From Saccharopolyspora galaxeae (GTDB taxonomy: Bacteria > Actinomycetota > Actinomycetes > Mycobacteriales > Pseudonocardiaceae): a stretch of DNA of 64,000 bases. The stretch covers positions 62,001 to 126,000 of the forward strand of contig NZ_JADDUE010000011.1 of assembly GCF_016526145.1 (NCBI RefSeq), given 5' to 3'. The notes under the pieces were generated by a model, which saw nothing but the letters and a program-made list of their open reading frames with translations, had not been told where the DNA came from and ran no database searches. This document shows positions 52,347 to 62,229 of the stretch, piece by piece; position 1 is the first letter of the stretch, and each line of letters begins with the position of its first letter. The translations under genes were made by a program, and so were the position numbers.

Positions 52347-53441
52347 TCAGCCCGGCAGGTGCGCCAGCACGGCGTCGCGGACTTCGCCCGGGTTTTCCAT
52401 GTGCAGCATGTGCCCGGCCGCGTCGACCACCCGCACCGAATCCTGTTGCGGCACCGGCAGGATCGCGTCGTCGCGGCCCCACAGCACCGTGACCGGTGCC
52501 TGCACCGAAGCCAGCAGCCCGGCGGTGTCGATGGCCTGGCTGTCACCGTCGAGCAGCGTGGCCTGCAGCGCCTCCAGCGCCGCGGTGACCCCGTCGAGGC
52601 GCTTGTACTTCAGCAGGTCGTCGACCAGCCGCCGGGTGACCTGCTCCGGGTCCGCGAACAGCTTCGCCACCTGCGGTTTGAGCTCGCGCCGCGAGTTGGC
52701 CGCTGCGAACGAGCGCAGGAACTCCGCGTCGATGCCGGCGGTGAACCCGGCCGGGGCGACCAGTGTCAGCGAACTGACCCGCTGCCCCGCGGTGGCCGCG
52801 AGCTGCGCGGCCACCGCCCCGCCGAGCGAATGCCCGACCACGTGCGCGCTGCCGATGCCGCGCGCGTCCAGGTAGCCCAGCACCACATCGGCCAGCGTGG
52901 ACAGCCCGGCGTCGCCGACGTCCTTGACCGACTCGCCGTGCCCGGGCAGGTCGATCGCGTGCACCGTGGCCCGCGCCGAGAGCGGCTCCTGCACGAACAG
53001 CCACGAGTTCTTGTCGCCGCCGTAGCCGTGCACCAGCACCACCGGCTCGGGTGCGTCCCCGAGCACGGCCGCGGCGATCTTGCGGCCGCCGACCTCGACG
53101 GTGTCGATGCGCGGCCCGGTCTCCTCGGCGACCTCCCCGGACGCCAGCTGCTCGCGCGCCTCGGTGACCGCCGCGTCGATCTCCTCGGCGCCGACCTCGG
53201 CCGGGGCCACGATCGCGATCGTGCCGCTGACCGGCACGTCCTGGCCGGCCTCGGCCACGATCGCGCGCAGCACACCGTCCTGAGTAGACTCCAGAGTGCC
53301 TGCGATCTTGTCGGTTTCGATCTCGGCGAGGTCCATGCCGTCGCGGACCGAATCGCCCTCGGCCACCAGCCACTCGGTGATCTTGCCCTGGCTCATCGAC
53401 AGGCCCCACTTGGGCATGACCACCCGCTGGATCTCGCTCAT
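52347..53441 (-). CDS. acoC: Acetoin dehydrogenase E2: lipoyl domain fused to alpha/beta hydrolase
   Basis: A 364-residue AcoC. The lipoyl domain (1-80) starts VVMPKWGLSMSQGKITEW and carries lipoyl-Lys45 in EIETDKIAGTL. After a short linker, an alpha/beta-hydrolase domain (about 120-364) has the nucleophile Ser205 in VVGHSLGGAV, the acid in TVLWGRDDAILP and His in DAAGHMLHMENP. The hydrolase domain replaces the usual chloramphenicol-acetyltransferase-like E2 core, as in known AcoC proteins. It transfers acetyl to CoA during acetoin cleavage. The start overlaps the acoB stop by four bases. Confidence 0.9.
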   Translation of the reverse strand: MSEIQRVVMPKWGLSMSQGKITEWLVAEGDSVRDGMDLAEIETDKIAGTLESTQDGVLRAIVAEAGQDVPVSGTIAIVAPAEVGAEEIDAAVTEAREQLASGEVAEETGPRIDTVEVGGRKIAAAVLGDAPEPVVLVHGYGGDKNSWLFVQEPLSARATVHAIDLPGHGESVKDVGDAGLSTLADVVLGYLDARGIGSAHVVGHSLGGAVAAQLAATAGQRVSSLTLVAPAGFTAGIDAEFLRSFAAANSRRELKPQVAKLFADPEQVTRRLVDDLLKYKRLDGVTAALEALQATLLDGDSQAIDTAGLLASVQAPVTVLWGRDDAILPVPQQDSVRVVDAAGHMLHMENPGEVRDAVLAHLPG

Positions 53442-54460
53442 GCACGGCTCCCCTCGTAGCTCGCGGTGGTTTTGACGGCGTTGGCGACCCGTTGCGCGTC
53501 CGGGACGTAGAGGTCTTCCAGCGCGTCGCTGAACGGCACCGGCGTGTGCGGGGCGGTGACCATCTCGATCGGCGCCCGCAACGCCCCGAACGCCTCCTTG
53601 GCCACCGTCGCGGAGATGTCGGCGGCCACGCTGCAGCGCGGCGTGGCCTCGTCGACCACCACCAGCCGGCCGGTGGACTCCACGCTCTCCAAGATCGTGT
53701 CGGTGTCCAGCGGGCTGATCGTGCGCGGATCCAGCACGTCGCAGGAGATGCCGTCGCCCGCGAGCTGGTCGGCGGCCTGCTCGGCGACCTGCACCATCCG
53801 CCCGATCGCCACCACCGTGACGTCCTCGCCCTCGCGCACGACGTTCGCTTCGCCGAACGGCAGCGCGTAGCTGTCCTCCGGCACCTCACCGGAGACCTCG
53901 TACATGGCCTTGTGCTCGCAGAAGATCACCGGGTCGTCGTCGCGGATCGCCGCGGTCATCAACCCCTTGGCGTCGTACGGCGAGGACGGCACCGCCACCT
54001 TCAACCCCGGGATGTGGGTGAAGATCGAGTACAGCGCCTGGGAGTGCTGCGCCGCCGCGCGCAGCCCGGCGCCGTACATGGTGCGGATGGTCACCGGCGT
54101 GACCGCCTTGCCGCCGAACATGTAGCGGAACTTCGCCGCCTGGTTGTAGATCTGGTCGAAGCACACGCCCAGGAAGTCGATGAACATCAGCTCCGCCACC
54201 GGCCGCAGCCCGCGGGTGGCCGCGCCGATCGCGGCACCGACGAACGCCGACTCGGTGATCGGGGTGTCCAGCACCCGGCCGGGGAACTGGTCGAACAGCC
54301 CCTTGGTCACCCCCATCACTCCGCCCCAGGCGTCGTCGGCGCCCGGCGCGCCCGCGCCACCTGCGTTGTCCTCGCCCATCACCACGACCCGCTCGTCGCG
54401 GCGCATCTCCTGCAGCAACGCCTCGCTGATCGCTTCGCGGTAGTTGATCGTGCGTGCCAT
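53438..54460 (-). CDS. acoB: Acetoin dehydrogenase E1 beta subunit
   Basis: A 340-residue E1-beta. INYREAISEALLQEMRRDER opens the domain, VVMGEDNAGG and GVTKGLFDQFPGRVLDTPIT follow, then ESAFVGAAIGAATRGLRPVA, the catalytic region of transketolase-like beta chains. The C-terminal domain includes VLDPRTISPLDTDTILESVE. With AcoA it forms the TPP-dependent E1 that cleaves acetoin to acetaldehyde and an acetyl unit. It lies 13 bp downstream of acoA and overlaps acoC by four bases, so translation is coupled. Confidence 0.92.
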   Translation of the reverse strand: MARTINYREAISEALLQEMRRDERVVVMGEDNAGGAGAPGADDAWGGVMGVTKGLFDQFPGRVLDTPITESAFVGAAIGAATRGLRPVAELMFIDFLGVCFDQIYNQAAKFRYMFGGKAVTPVTIRTMYGAGLRAAAQHSQALYSIFTHIPGLKVAVPSSPYDAKGLMTAAIRDDDPVIFCEHKAMYEVSGEVPEDSYALPFGEANVVREGEDVTVVAIGRMVQVAEQAADQLAGDGISCDVLDPRTISPLDTDTILESVESTGRLVVVDEATPRCSVAADISATVAKEAFGALRAPIEMVTAPHTPVPFSDALEDLYVPDAQRVANAVKTTASYEGSRA

Positions 54461-54473
54461 GCCCGGGCCTCCT

Positions 54474-55469
54474 TCAGTACGAGACGTAGACGTCGGTGGT
54501 CAGCTCCGCCGCGGTCGGTTTCGGCGCCGAGCGGGCCGCGGTGACCGAGTCCTCGATCAGGGCCGCCACCTCGGAATCCACCGCGTCAAGTTCCGATCCG
54601 GCCAGCAGGGCCTGGCCGAGCACGTGCTCGCGGAACCGCAGCAGGCAGTCGGAGTGCTTCTTCGCCTCGGCGACCTCATCGGCCCGGTACGCCTGCCCGT
54701 CGCCTTCGAAGTGCCCGTAGTAGCGGGTGAACTTCACTTCCAGCAGCGTCGGCCCGCCGCCCTCGCGCGCCCGCGCCACGGCCTCGGCGGCGGCCTCGTG
54801 CACCGCGAAGAAGTCGAACCCGTCCACGATCACCCCGGGCATCCCGAACCCGGCGGCGCGATCGGCGATGTTGTCCGAGGACACCGACCAGCCGCTGGCG
54901 GTCGCCTCGGCGTAGCCGTTGTTCTCGGCCACGAACAGCGCGGGCAGGTTCCACACCGACGCGAGGTTCATCGCCTCCAGCGTGGTGCCCTGGTTGCTGG
55001 CGCCGTCACCGAAGAACGCGACGCTGACCGCGCCGTTGCCGGCCAGCTTGCCCGCCAGCGCGGTGCCGCAGATCAGCGGCGGGCCGCCGCCGACGATGCC
55101 GTTGGCCCCGAGCATTCCCTTGCTCAGGTCCGCGATGTGCATCGAGCCGCCCTTGCCGTTGCACGTGCCGGTGGAGCGGCCGAAGATCTCGGCCATCATC
55201 GACTTCGGGTCCACGCCCTTGGCGATGCAGTGCCCGTGCCCGCGGTGCGTGCTGGCGATCGAGTCCCGGTCGTCGAGGTGGCTGCACACCCCGGTCGCCG
55301 AAGCCTCCTCACCGGCGTAGAGGTGCACGAAACCCGGGATGTCGCCGGTCGCGAACTCGTCGTGCACCCGATCCTCGAACGCGCGGATGGTGCGCATCGT
55401 GCGATACGCCCGCAGCAGCCCCGCTTCGTCCAACGCGTCCGGAGCGGGTTCGGCCATGGTGTCGGTCAT
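54474..55469 (-). CDS. acoA: Acetoin dehydrogenase E1 alpha subunit (TPP-dependent)
   Basis: A 331-residue E1-alpha. The TPP-binding GDG at residues 154-156 (AFFGDGASNQGTT) is followed after 26 residues by NN at 183-184 (FVAENNGY), the classic motif spacing. RAFEDRVHDEFATGDIPGFV and HLYAGEEASATGVCSHL are family features, and STHRGHGHCIAKG holds the catalytic His region. GAAGGAGATG precedes the ATG at 55469. It lies 13 bp downstream of acoX. Confidence 0.93.
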   Translation of the reverse strand: MTDTMAEPAPDALDEAGLLRAYRTMRTIRAFEDRVHDEFATGDIPGFVHLYAGEEASATGVCSHLDDRDSIASTHRGHGHCIAKGVDPKSMMAEIFGRSTGTCNGKGGSMHIADLSKGMLGANGIVGGGPPLICGTALAGKLAGNGAVSVAFFGDGASNQGTTLEAMNLASVWNLPALFVAENNGYAEATASGWSVSSDNIADRAAGFGMPGVIVDGFDFFAVHEAAAEAVARAREGGGPTLLEVKFTRYYGHFEGDGQAYRADEVAEAKKHSDCLLRFREHVLGQALLAGSELDAVDSEVAALIEDSVTAARSAPKPTAAELTTDVYVSY

Positions 55470-55482
55470 CGCCGCATCTCCT

Positions 55483-56547
55483 TCACAACTCGTGCGCGCC
55501 CGCGACCGGGCGCGTCCCGGAATCCTTGGCCGCGCCACCGCGCAGCAACCCCTCGGCCGACGCGCGCGCCAGCACCGCGCGCACGTCCACGCACCGCGGC
55601 CCGTCCGCGCTCAACGTCACCGTCGGCGCGGTGCGCGGGCCGAACTCCACTTCCCGTTCCCCGTCCACCGCGATCACCCCGCGCGAGGCGGTGATCGGCA
55701 CCGTCTCGCCCTCGGCCAGCCGACGGCAGGAGGCCACGCCGACCTCGCGCACCAGGCCCGGCGCCAGCGGCGCCCGCACCACGCACTCGGCCGCGGGATC
55801 CAGCCGCAACGCCACCCCGTCCGGATCCGAGCGGGCGCTCGGCGCCAGCAACCCGGCCACACTGGACAGACCCACCGCGTCCGGTTCGGCGAAGGTGCAG
55901 AACAACTCCGAGAGCTCCGCGGGATCCCACACCGCACGAGCCCCCACCCGCCCGGCCTGCGAGACCGCCACATCCACCAGCGCGGGCTCACAACGGTTCC
56001 CGGCCCGCACCCGCAGCACACTCGCCCGTCGGGTCACCGCCTCGGCATCGACCGCGCCGGTGGCGACCAGTCCCGCCGCCAAGCCCGCGACCGTCGCCTC
56101 GCGCAACTGCGGGAACACGTTGTTGGTGCCGGTCGACAACGCCAGCAGCGGAACCTGCCCGCACGCCCCGGCGGCGACCCGCGCCGTACCGTCCCCGCCC
56201 AGGCAGATCACGACCCCGGCACCGGCCTCGACCATCGCCCGCACGGCGGTGACGGTGTCCGCGGCGGTCTCGGTGAGCCGATCCTGCTCGCAGAACCGCA
56301 CATCCGGCCACGGCGCGTCCCGGCCCGGCCGCAACCGGCGCCCCGCGCGCAGCACCTCCGCGGAAATACCGCCGAGATCGGTCGAAACCAGCGCACGATC
56401 CACCCCGGCCGAATGCAACGCCGAGAGCAAGCGCTGCACCATGTTCGCCTTCTCCGCGGTCGGGAACACCGACGCGCGCGCCACCAACCGGCGAACATCC
56501 CGCCCGGACAGCGGGTTGGCGACGATGCCTGCGACCGCGTCGGCCAC
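55483..56547 (-). CDS. acoX: AcoX: ATP-NAD kinase-fold protein of the acetoin operon
   Basis: A 354-residue protein with the diacylglycerol/NAD-kinase fold: IVANPLSGRDVRRLVARA, GVVICLGGDGTARVAAGACG near residue 140 and LALSTGTNNVFPQLREATVA. AcoX occurs in many acetoin operons, is dispensable in some, and has no proven reaction. The GTG at 56547 has GAGGAGG at good spacing and is chosen over a start 13 codons upstream. It heads the acoX-acoA-acoB-acoC operon; a palindrome about 75 bp upstream may be the activator site. Confidence 0.88.
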   Translation of the reverse strand: MADAVAGIVANPLSGRDVRRLVARASVFPTAEKANMVQRLLSALHSAGVDRALVSTDLGGISAEVLRAGRRLRPGRDAPWPDVRFCEQDRLTETAADTVTAVRAMVEAGAGVVICLGGDGTARVAAGACGQVPLLALSTGTNNVFPQLREATVAGLAAGLVATGAVDAEAVTRRASVLRVRAGNRCEPALVDVAVSQAGRVGARAVWDPAELSELFCTFAEPDAVGLSSVAGLLAPSARSDPDGVALRLDPAAECVVRAPLAPGLVREVGVASCRRLAEGETVPITASRGVIAVDGEREVEFGPRTAPTVTLSADGPRCVDVRAVLARASAEGLLRGGAAKDSGTRPVAGAHEL

Positions 56548-56618
56548 CGCGTTCCTCCTCGAACCGCACGGCGTGACGCGAACCACTGTCCGGCCGCGGG
56601 CGGTCGCGAAGGAAGGGT

Positions 56619-56632
56619 TGCAAGGGGTTGCA
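56619..56632. promoter_or_regulatory. Palindrome upstream of the aco operon
   Basis: TGCAA-GGGG-TTGCA is a 5+5 inverted repeat in the 110-bp gap between the Clp-type ATPase gene and acoX, about 75 bp upstream of the acoX start. It is a candidate site for an AcoR-like activator. Confidence 0.45.
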
Positions 56633-56657
56633 GCACCCCTCTCACCCGTTCAGGCGG

Positions 56658-59063
56658 TCACCCCGGGGTGCGCTGCGCAGGTGCGGCGTGGCGGCCGCCG
56701 GCCGCGCCGTCCCGCGCCGAGGACACGTGCAGCGACAACTCGCCGCCGAGGACCTCCACCAGCACCTCGCTGCCCTCCGAGAGCGAGCCCTCCAGCAGCA
56801 GCGAGGCCAGCCGGGTGTCGAGTTCGCGCTGGATCACCCGCCGCAGCGGCCGCGCCCCGAACTCCCGCGCCGAACCGCGCTCGCACAGCCACGACACCGC
56901 CGACGGGCTCACCTCCAGCCGCACCCCTTGCGCGGCCAGCTGCGCCGAAGTGCGCTCCAGCAGCAACGAGGCGATCTCGGACAACTCCGCCTCGCCCAGC
57001 CCGCGGAACACCGTCACCTCGTCGACCCGGTTGAGGAACTCCGGGCGGAAGAACCCGCGCAACTCCTCCTGCAACGCAGCAGCGACCTCCGCGGCGTCCC
57101 CGCCCGCGTCGAGCACCCGCTCGGAACCCAGGTTCGAGGTCATGATGAGCACGGTGTGCCGGAAATCCACCGCGCGGCCCTGCGAATCGGTCAACCGGCC
57201 CGCATCCAGCACCTGCAGCAACGTGTTGAACACGTCCGGATGGGCCTTTTCCACCTCGTCGAGCAGCACCACCGAATACGGCTGGCGCCGCACCCGCTCG
57301 GTCAACTGCCCCGCCTCGCCGTAGCCGACATAACCGGGCGGCGCGCCGATCAGCCGCGAGACGGTGTGCTTGTCCTGGAACTCCCCCATGTCGAACCGCA
57401 CCATCCGCTCGGCATCGCCGAACAACGCCCGCGCCAGCGCCCGCGCCAACTCGGTCTTGCCCACCCCGGTCGGGCCCAGGAACAGGAAGCTCCCGATCGG
57501 CCGCTCCGGGTCGGCCAGTCCCGCGCGGGCGCGGCGCACCGCCTCGGCCACCGACCGCACCGCCGCGTCCTGGCCGACGACCCGCTCCCGCAGCCGCTGC
57601 TCCAGATCCAGCAGCCTGCGCCGGTCGGCCACCGACACGTCCGCGACCGGGATGCCGGTGCGCCGCGCGACCACCTCGGCCACGTCGGCGGCAGCCACCA
57701 GCGGCTCCGGCGACCAGCCCGTCGCCTTGCCTGCGCCCGCCCCTTTGTGCGAGTCCGCCCCCTTGTGCGTGCCACGCTGCATCCGCACCCGCGAGCACGC
57801 CTGATCCAGCAGATCCACCGCCTTGTCCGGCAGGAACCGCTCGGTCAGGTAGCGGTCCGAAAGCTGCGCGGCCGCCTCCAGCGCCTCCTCGGCGACCCGC
57901 ACCCGGTGATGGTGCTGGTACTTGCGCGAGACACCGCGCAGCACCGCGACCGTCTCCGGCACCGACGGCTCCGGCACCGCGATCGGCTGGAACCGGCGCT
58001 CCAGCGCCGGGTCCTTGTCCACGTGCTTGCGGTACTCCTCCACCGTGGTCGCACCGATCAGGTGCAGCTCACCGCGGGCCAGCGCGGGCTTGAGCATGGT
58101 GCCCGCGTCCATCGAACCCTCACCGGCACCGGCGCCGACGATGCTGTGCAGCTCGTCGATGAACACCACGACCTCGTCGCGGTGCGTGCGCAGCTCGGTG
58201 AGCACGTCCCGGAACCGCTGCTCGAACTCCCCGCGGAACTTCGCGCCCGCGACCATGCCCGCCAGATCCAGCGACACCAGCCGCTTGCCCGCCAGCGGCC
58301 ACGGAACTTGCCGATCCACGATGCGCTGCGCCAGGCCCTCCACCAGCGCCGTCTTGCCCACGCCCGGGTCGCCGACGAACACCGGATTGTTCTTCGAGCG
58401 CCGCCCCAGCACCTCCACGGCCTGGTCGATCTCCTCGCCGCGGCCGATGACCGGGTCGAGCCTGCCGTCGCGGGCCAGTTCGGTCATGTCCAGCCCGAAC
58501 TCGTCGAGCTTCGGCGTCGCGCCCAGCACCGGCGCGCGGCCCCGCGGCCGCTCGCCCTGCTCCATCGCCCGCGCCAGCGCGCGCCCGGCCACCGACTCCG
58601 GTTCCTTCGCCAGCCCCAGCAGCACGTGCCGGGCACCGACGACCTCCACGCCCTCCCCCAGCGCGGCCTGGTGCGCCCCCAGCAGCGCCCGCCGCGCCGA
58701 CGACGACAGCACCGGCGACCGGCGCGACCCGCCGGCGACGGCGTCGACGGTGCCCGCCACCGTGCGCACCCCGGTCGCCAGGTCCTCGACCCGCACGCCC
58801 GAATCCGCCAGCATCTCCGCGGTCGGGCGCACCTGCGTGACCGCCCACAGCAGGTGCGTGCTGTCGAGCTCGCGGCTGCCCCAGTCCACCGTCGCCCGGA
58901 TCGCCTTCGAGACCACGTCGTGCGCCTCGGGATCCAGCAGGTTCGACAGGCCCAGCCCCGGCGAGCCCGCACCGGCCTGCCGCTGCGCCCCACCGCCCTC
59001 GACCAGGCTGTTGAGCAGCGAATCGAAGGCGGCGGAGGAATCACCGACACTGCCCCGGTCCAC
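56658..59063 (-). CDS. Clp-type AAA+ ATPase (ClpC/ClpA-like)
   Basis: An 801-residue double-AAA+ unfoldase. The N-domain has two Clp_N-like repeats ([36 protein letters not shown]). AAA1 has Walker [17 protein letters not shown] and Walker [17 protein letters not shown]2 has [20 protein letters not shown] and [15 protein letters not shown]. The inter-domain insert is short and Gly/Lys/His-rich, so it is closer to ClpA/ClpC than ClpB. The GTG at 59063 has GGAGGTGA upstream. It is a paralogue of housekeeping ClpC; a ClpP-binding loop could not be confirmed. It lies 57 bp downstream of an MFS gene. Confidence 0.85.
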   Translation of the reverse strand: MDRGSVGDSSAAFDSLLNSLVEGGGAQRQAGAGSPGLGLSNLLDPEAHDVVSKAIRATVDWGSRELDSTHLLWAVTQVRPTAEMLADSGVRVEDLATGVRTVAGTVDAVAGGSRRSPVLSSSARRALLGAHQAALGEGVEVVGARHVLLGLAKEPESVAGRALARAMEQGERPRGRAPVLGATPKLDEFGLDMTELARDGRLDPVIGRGEEIDQAVEVLGRRSKNNPVFVGDPGVGKTALVEGLAQRIVDRQVPWPLAGKRLVSLDLAGMVAGAKFRGEFEQRFRDVLTELRTHRDEVVVFIDELHSIVGAGAGEGSMDAGTMLKPALARGELHLIGATTVEEYRKHVDKDPALERRFQPIAVPEPSVPETVAVLRGVSRKYQHHHRVRVAEEALEAAAQLSDRYLTERFLPDKAVDLLDQACSRVRMQRGTHKGADSHKGAGAGKATGWSPEPLVAAADVAEVVARRTGIPVADVSVADRRRLLDLEQRLRERVVGQDAAVRSVAEAVRRARAGLADPERPIGSFLFLGPTGVGKTELARALARALFGDAERMVRFDMGEFQDKHTVSRLIGAPPGYVGYGEAGQLTERVRRQPYSVVLLDEVEKAHPDVFNTLLQVLDAGRLTDSQGRAVDFRHTVLIMTSNLGSERVLDAGGDAAEVAAALQEELRGFFRPEFLNRVDEVTVFRGLGEAELSEIASLLLERTSAQLAAQGVRLEVSPSAVSWLCERGSAREFGARPLRRVIQRELDTRLASLLLEGSLSEGSEVLVEVLGGELSLHVSSARDGAAGGRHAAPAQRTPG

Positions 59064-59120
59064 CGGCTCACCTCCACACCGGCGGGCATCGGCCGTGCCC
59101 GCGTCACACCGTCATTGTGA

Positions 59121-60542
59121 TCAACACTCTCCAGCATGCGGCATGCGCCCGCCGCGGCGACGACCGGCCGCCCATTCCAGCAGCGCGCCCACCAGCAGCG
59201 CCGCGCTGATCACGACCACGACCGTACCCAGCCGGTGCAGCCCGGCATCAGCCGCAGGCCCGGCGAAGCCGAGTTCGATCACGGCCGCGGCGATGTTCGC
59301 CCCCACGTACTGCGACGTGCGATACAGCCCGGAGGCCATGCCCGCGTCCCCGGCCTCGGCCTGGCGGTACATCGCGGCCTGGTTGCCGATGTTGTTGAAC
59401 CCGTTCGGCACCCCCAGCACCGCCGCGACCGCCAGCAGCAGCACCAGACCGCTGCTCGACTGCGTCACGGCCAGGCCCGCCCCGCCTGCCGCCAGCGCCA
59501 CCGAACCGATCACCAGCACCGGCCGATAGCCGGAGCCGCCGATCATCCGTCCGGCCAGTGCGACCGAGGCCATCGCCACCAGCGCGATCGGCAGCACCAC
59601 CAGCCCGGCCTGATCCGCGCTGAACCCCCGCGCGCCCTGCAACCACATCGGATAGCCGTAGAAGACCACGTAGAACGCGACATAGGTCAGCGCCGTGCGC
59701 AGATAGGTGCGGGTCAGCGGGCGATTCCGCGCCAGCATCCGCACGTCCACGAACGGCCGCGCCACGCGCGATTCCAGTACCGCGAACCCGGTCGTCAGCA
59801 CCGCCAGCACTCCCAGCAACCACCAGGTGGGACTGCCGGCCAGCGACAGCAAGAACACCATCAGCACCGCGATGCAGCCGATGAACAGCCCCGCCCCCGG
59901 CAGGTCCAGGCTGCGCAGCACCGCGCGCGGAGATTCCGCGGTGGCCTGCCGCGGCGGGTCGGCGGGCAGGTGAATCCACGCCAGCACGGCCACCGCGAGC
60001 CCCAGCGGCACGTTCACCAGGAAGATCGCCTGCCAGCCCCACCACGACACCAGCACCCCGCCGAACACCGGTCCGAACGCGATCATCACCTGCCCGGCGA
60101 TGGCCAGCGCGCTGAGCGCATCGGCGGGCAGCGCCATGCCGCGGCGATCCGCCTCGGCCCGCAGCATCGCCACCCCGGACGGGAACGCCGCGCACGTGCC
60201 CAGCCCCAGCAGCATCCGGAACGCGATCAGCCAGCCCAGGTCCGGCGCCAGCGGCGCCAGCAGCGAGGTGAGCACGGTGATCGCCAGCGACACCAGGAAA
60301 ACCCGCCGCGGCCCGGCCCGGTCGGCCAGCCGGCCCGCCGTGGGCGAGCCGACCGCGGTGGCCAGGTACAACCCGGAGATCAGCCAGGAAGCCGCCGCTC
60401 CGGCGTCGAAGTCGTCGCGGATGTCGACCATCGCCACGGCCATCGTGGAAGCATTGAGCGCCTGCAGCACCGAACCGAACGCGATGGTGAACACGAACGC
60501 CCGGGGCAGGCGCTGGGTGGTGGAGCTGCGGACGGAGGTCAC
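59121..60542 (-). CDS. MFS drug/solute exporter (DHA2-like)
   Basis: A 473-residue transporter with 12-14 hydrophobic segments. [20 protein letters not shown] is the motif A region; [20 protein letters not shown] and [20 protein letters not shown] followed by LVNVPLG (motif C and the post-motif loop) are typical of DHA2-type multidrug exporters. It begins at a GTG preceded by an inverted repeat (60561-60575) but no regulator gene adjoins it. The substrate is unknown. Confidence 0.85.
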   Translation of the reverse strand: MTSVRSSTTQRLPRAFVFTIAFGSVLQALNASTMAVAMVDIRDDFDAGAAASWLISGLYLATAVGSPTAGRLADRAGPRRVFLVSLAITVLTSLLAPLAPDLGWLIAFRMLLGLGTCAAFPSGVAMLRAEADRRGMALPADALSALAIAGQVMIAFGPVFGGVLVSWWGWQAIFLVNVPLGLAVAVLAWIHLPADPPRQATAESPRAVLRSLDLPGAGLFIGCIAVLMVFLLSLAGSPTWWLLGVLAVLTTGFAVLESRVARPFVDVRMLARNRPLTRTYLRTALTYVAFYVVFYGYPMWLQGARGFSADQAGLVVLPIALVAMASVALAGRMIGGSGYRPVLVIGSVALAAGGAGLAVTQSSSGLVLLLAVAAVLGVPNGFNNIGNQAAMYRQAEAGDAGMASGLYRTSQYVGANIAAAVIELGFAGPAADAGLHRLGTVVVVISAALLVGALLEWAAGRRRGGRMPHAGEC

Positions 60543-60560
60543 ATCCGCTCAGCCTAGTTC

Positions 60561-60575
60561 GTTAGATTCGCTAAC
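60561..60575. promoter_or_regulatory. Inverted repeat in the exporter promoter
   Basis: GTTAG-ATTCG-CTAAC is a perfect 5+5 inverted repeat about 20 bp upstream of the exporter GTG, in an AT-richer patch. It has the look of a TetR or MarR operator, but no such gene is beside it. Confidence 0.55.
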
Positions 60576-60670
60576 TTCAAAATCGCTCGGGATCGCGGAC
60601 CACGGCCGCCCGTGATTCAACGCGGCCTCGTGCGGGTAGGGGCCGGGCACACCCCCGGAAAGGAGGACCG

Positions 60671-60856
60671 ATGCAACGCGGCAGCGACAAGCACGGGCCC
60701 GGGCAGGACGACGCCTTGGAGAAGGAGATGCAGGGCCTGCTGCAGGGGGATCACCCCACTCGTGCCGAAGAGGCGCTCGACGCCGAACCGCCCGCCGACG
60801 ACGATCCGGAGTCGCTGCGCCCCGAACCACCCGAACCCGGCGACGAACCGGGCTGA
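60671..60856 (+). CDS. Small acidic conserved protein
   Basis: A 61-residue protein, MQRGSDKHGPGQDDALEKEM, QGLLQGDHPTRAEEALDAEP, then a Pro/Asp/Glu-rich tail. GGAAAGGAGG stands just before the ATG, so expression is likely. The N-terminus resembles small actinobacterial proteins that begin with a similar KHGPxQDDAL sequence, some carrying a DUF2795 domain; this one lacks that domain. Its function is unknown. Confidence 0.75.
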   Translation: MQRGSDKHGPGQDDALEKEMQGLLQGDHPTRAEEALDAEPPADDDPESLRPEPPEPGDEPG

Positions 60857-60861
60857 GAGAG

Positions 60862-60905
60862 CCGGGATCGCGCCCGCCCATCCACGCGGGTGGGCGCGAT
60901 CCCGG
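60862..60905. terminator. Hairpin terminator
   Basis: CCGGGATCGCGCCC pairs with GGGCGCGATCCCGG (14 bp), with a small inner stem in the loop. It lies between the small plus-strand gene and the convergent Eis-like gene and can serve both. Confidence 0.8.
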
Positions 60906-60938
60906 TGCCTTTCCGGAACGAGATCGCAGCAGACGGCC

Positions 60939-62177
60939 TCAGTACAGCGGGAAGGCCCAACCGCCCGGATAGAACGGCTCCCGGTCCCAGGCGAAAGCGG
61001 CCGAGGTGAGCCGCAACGCACCAGGGCTGCACTCTTCGACCAGTCCGGCGGCACCGAGCGAAACCAGTCTGGTGCCACCAAGGAACGCCGCGGCCAGCTC
61101 GGCGCTGCTCATCCGCAGGTCGGCCGGATCTTCGGTGCGCGTGCACGCGACCCCGTCCGTCCCGGCCCGCAGCCGGTACCGCCCCTCGTTCCACGGGCAG
61201 AACCGGTCGGTCACCTCCAGCACCACATCCAGCGGCACCGCATACCGGCGCGCGCCGAGCGCGCGATCGACGTCGACGAGCCGGACCCACAACCGATCGA
61301 CCGGCGCGGAAACCACGGCCCGCGGATCCACCAGCAGGTGCGGCAGCGGGTCGTCCACCGCGACCTCGCAGTCGATCCAGCGCACCAGATCGATCCCGGC
61401 GAGGAATCGCCACAACGCGGCGTGCGCCTGCCGCGAGACCGCCGCGAGCTCCACCACCTGCACCACCGCGGATGCGTCCGGATCAACGGCGTGCCGGTAG
61501 AGGACATATCCGCTGACCTCGCCGTCCGGCTCGTGATGCAGCGCGAACCGAAGGGTGCTCGCAGCGGCGCGGGCCTGCGGCTGGTCGAAGAGCCGGACGT
61601 CCCAATGCGCCCCGGTCCTTCGCGGCCAGCCGACCGTAGCGGCGCTCGCCCGCTCGTAGACCTCTTCGATCCGGGCTCGGGCCTGCTCGCGATGGCACAA
61701 CCGGACCTGACCGCACCCGGAATCCACCCCGTCCCGGAACACCATCGAACGCCGCAGGCAACGGATCTGATCGCCGCGCGTCGCGGGCCCGTAGCCGTAG
61801 CGCCCGTAGATGCCGGCTTCGGACGGCCGCAGCACGGCGACCGGCTCCCGCCGCTGCTCGTGCAGTTCAGTGAACTGCCTCCGCATGATCGAGGTCAGAA
61901 TGCCCCGACGACGATGAGTGGGTGCCACACCGACCGAGGCGATCCCGGCCACCGGCAGCACCGCACCGGGCCCGGTCAGCGCGCGCCGGTAGATCGAGGC
62001 ACCCGCGATCGGCGTCCCGGAGTCGAACGCGGCCAGCGTGCGGTCCAGTTCGGTGGCGGCGCGCTGGCCGGTGATCTCCTGCTCGCAGCGGTCGGCGCCG
62101 TAGGTGTCGGCGATCATGCGCGCCCACGGGGCGAATTCGGCCTCGGTCACCGGGCGCAGCGGATACGGTTCGCGCAC
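60939..62177 (-). CDS. eis: Eis-like GNAT acetyltransferase
   Basis: A 412-residue acetyltransferase with the Eis layout: two GNAT-like regions and a C-terminal sterol-carrier-like domain. The acetyl-CoA loop is IASVGVAPTHRRRGILTSIM (about residues 78-97); AVLRPSEAGIYGRYGYGPAT follows. The protein ends at a Tyr (GGWAFPLY), its C-terminal carboxylate being the position used as a base in Eis enzymes. Mycobacterial Eis acetylates aminoglycosides and peptides; substrates here are unproven. It begins at a GTG with no clear Shine-Dalgarno and may be leaderless. Confidence 0.85.
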   Translation of the reverse strand: MREPYPLRPVTEAEFAPWARMIADTYGADRCEQEITGQRAATELDRTLAAFDSGTPIAGASIYRRALTGPGAVLPVAGIASVGVAPTHRRRGILTSIMRRQFTELHEQRREPVAVLRPSEAGIYGRYGYGPATRGDQIRCLRRSMVFRDGVDSGCGQVRLCHREQARARIEEVYERASAATVGWPRRTGAHWDVRLFDQPQARAAASTLRFALHHEPDGEVSGYVLYRHAVDPDASAVVQVVELAAVSRQAHAALWRFLAGIDLVRWIDCEVAVDDPLPHLLVDPRAVVSAPVDRLWVRLVDVDRALGARRYAVPLDVVLEVTDRFCPWNEGRYRLRAGTDGVACTRTEDPADLRMSSAELAAAFLGGTRLVSLGAAGLVEECSPGALRLTSAAFAWDREPFYPGGWAFPLY

Positions 62178-62229
62178 CGGGCACTGTGTAGTGCACCCGC
62201 CGCTGCGCCGCGATCGATTTTTCGCCGGC

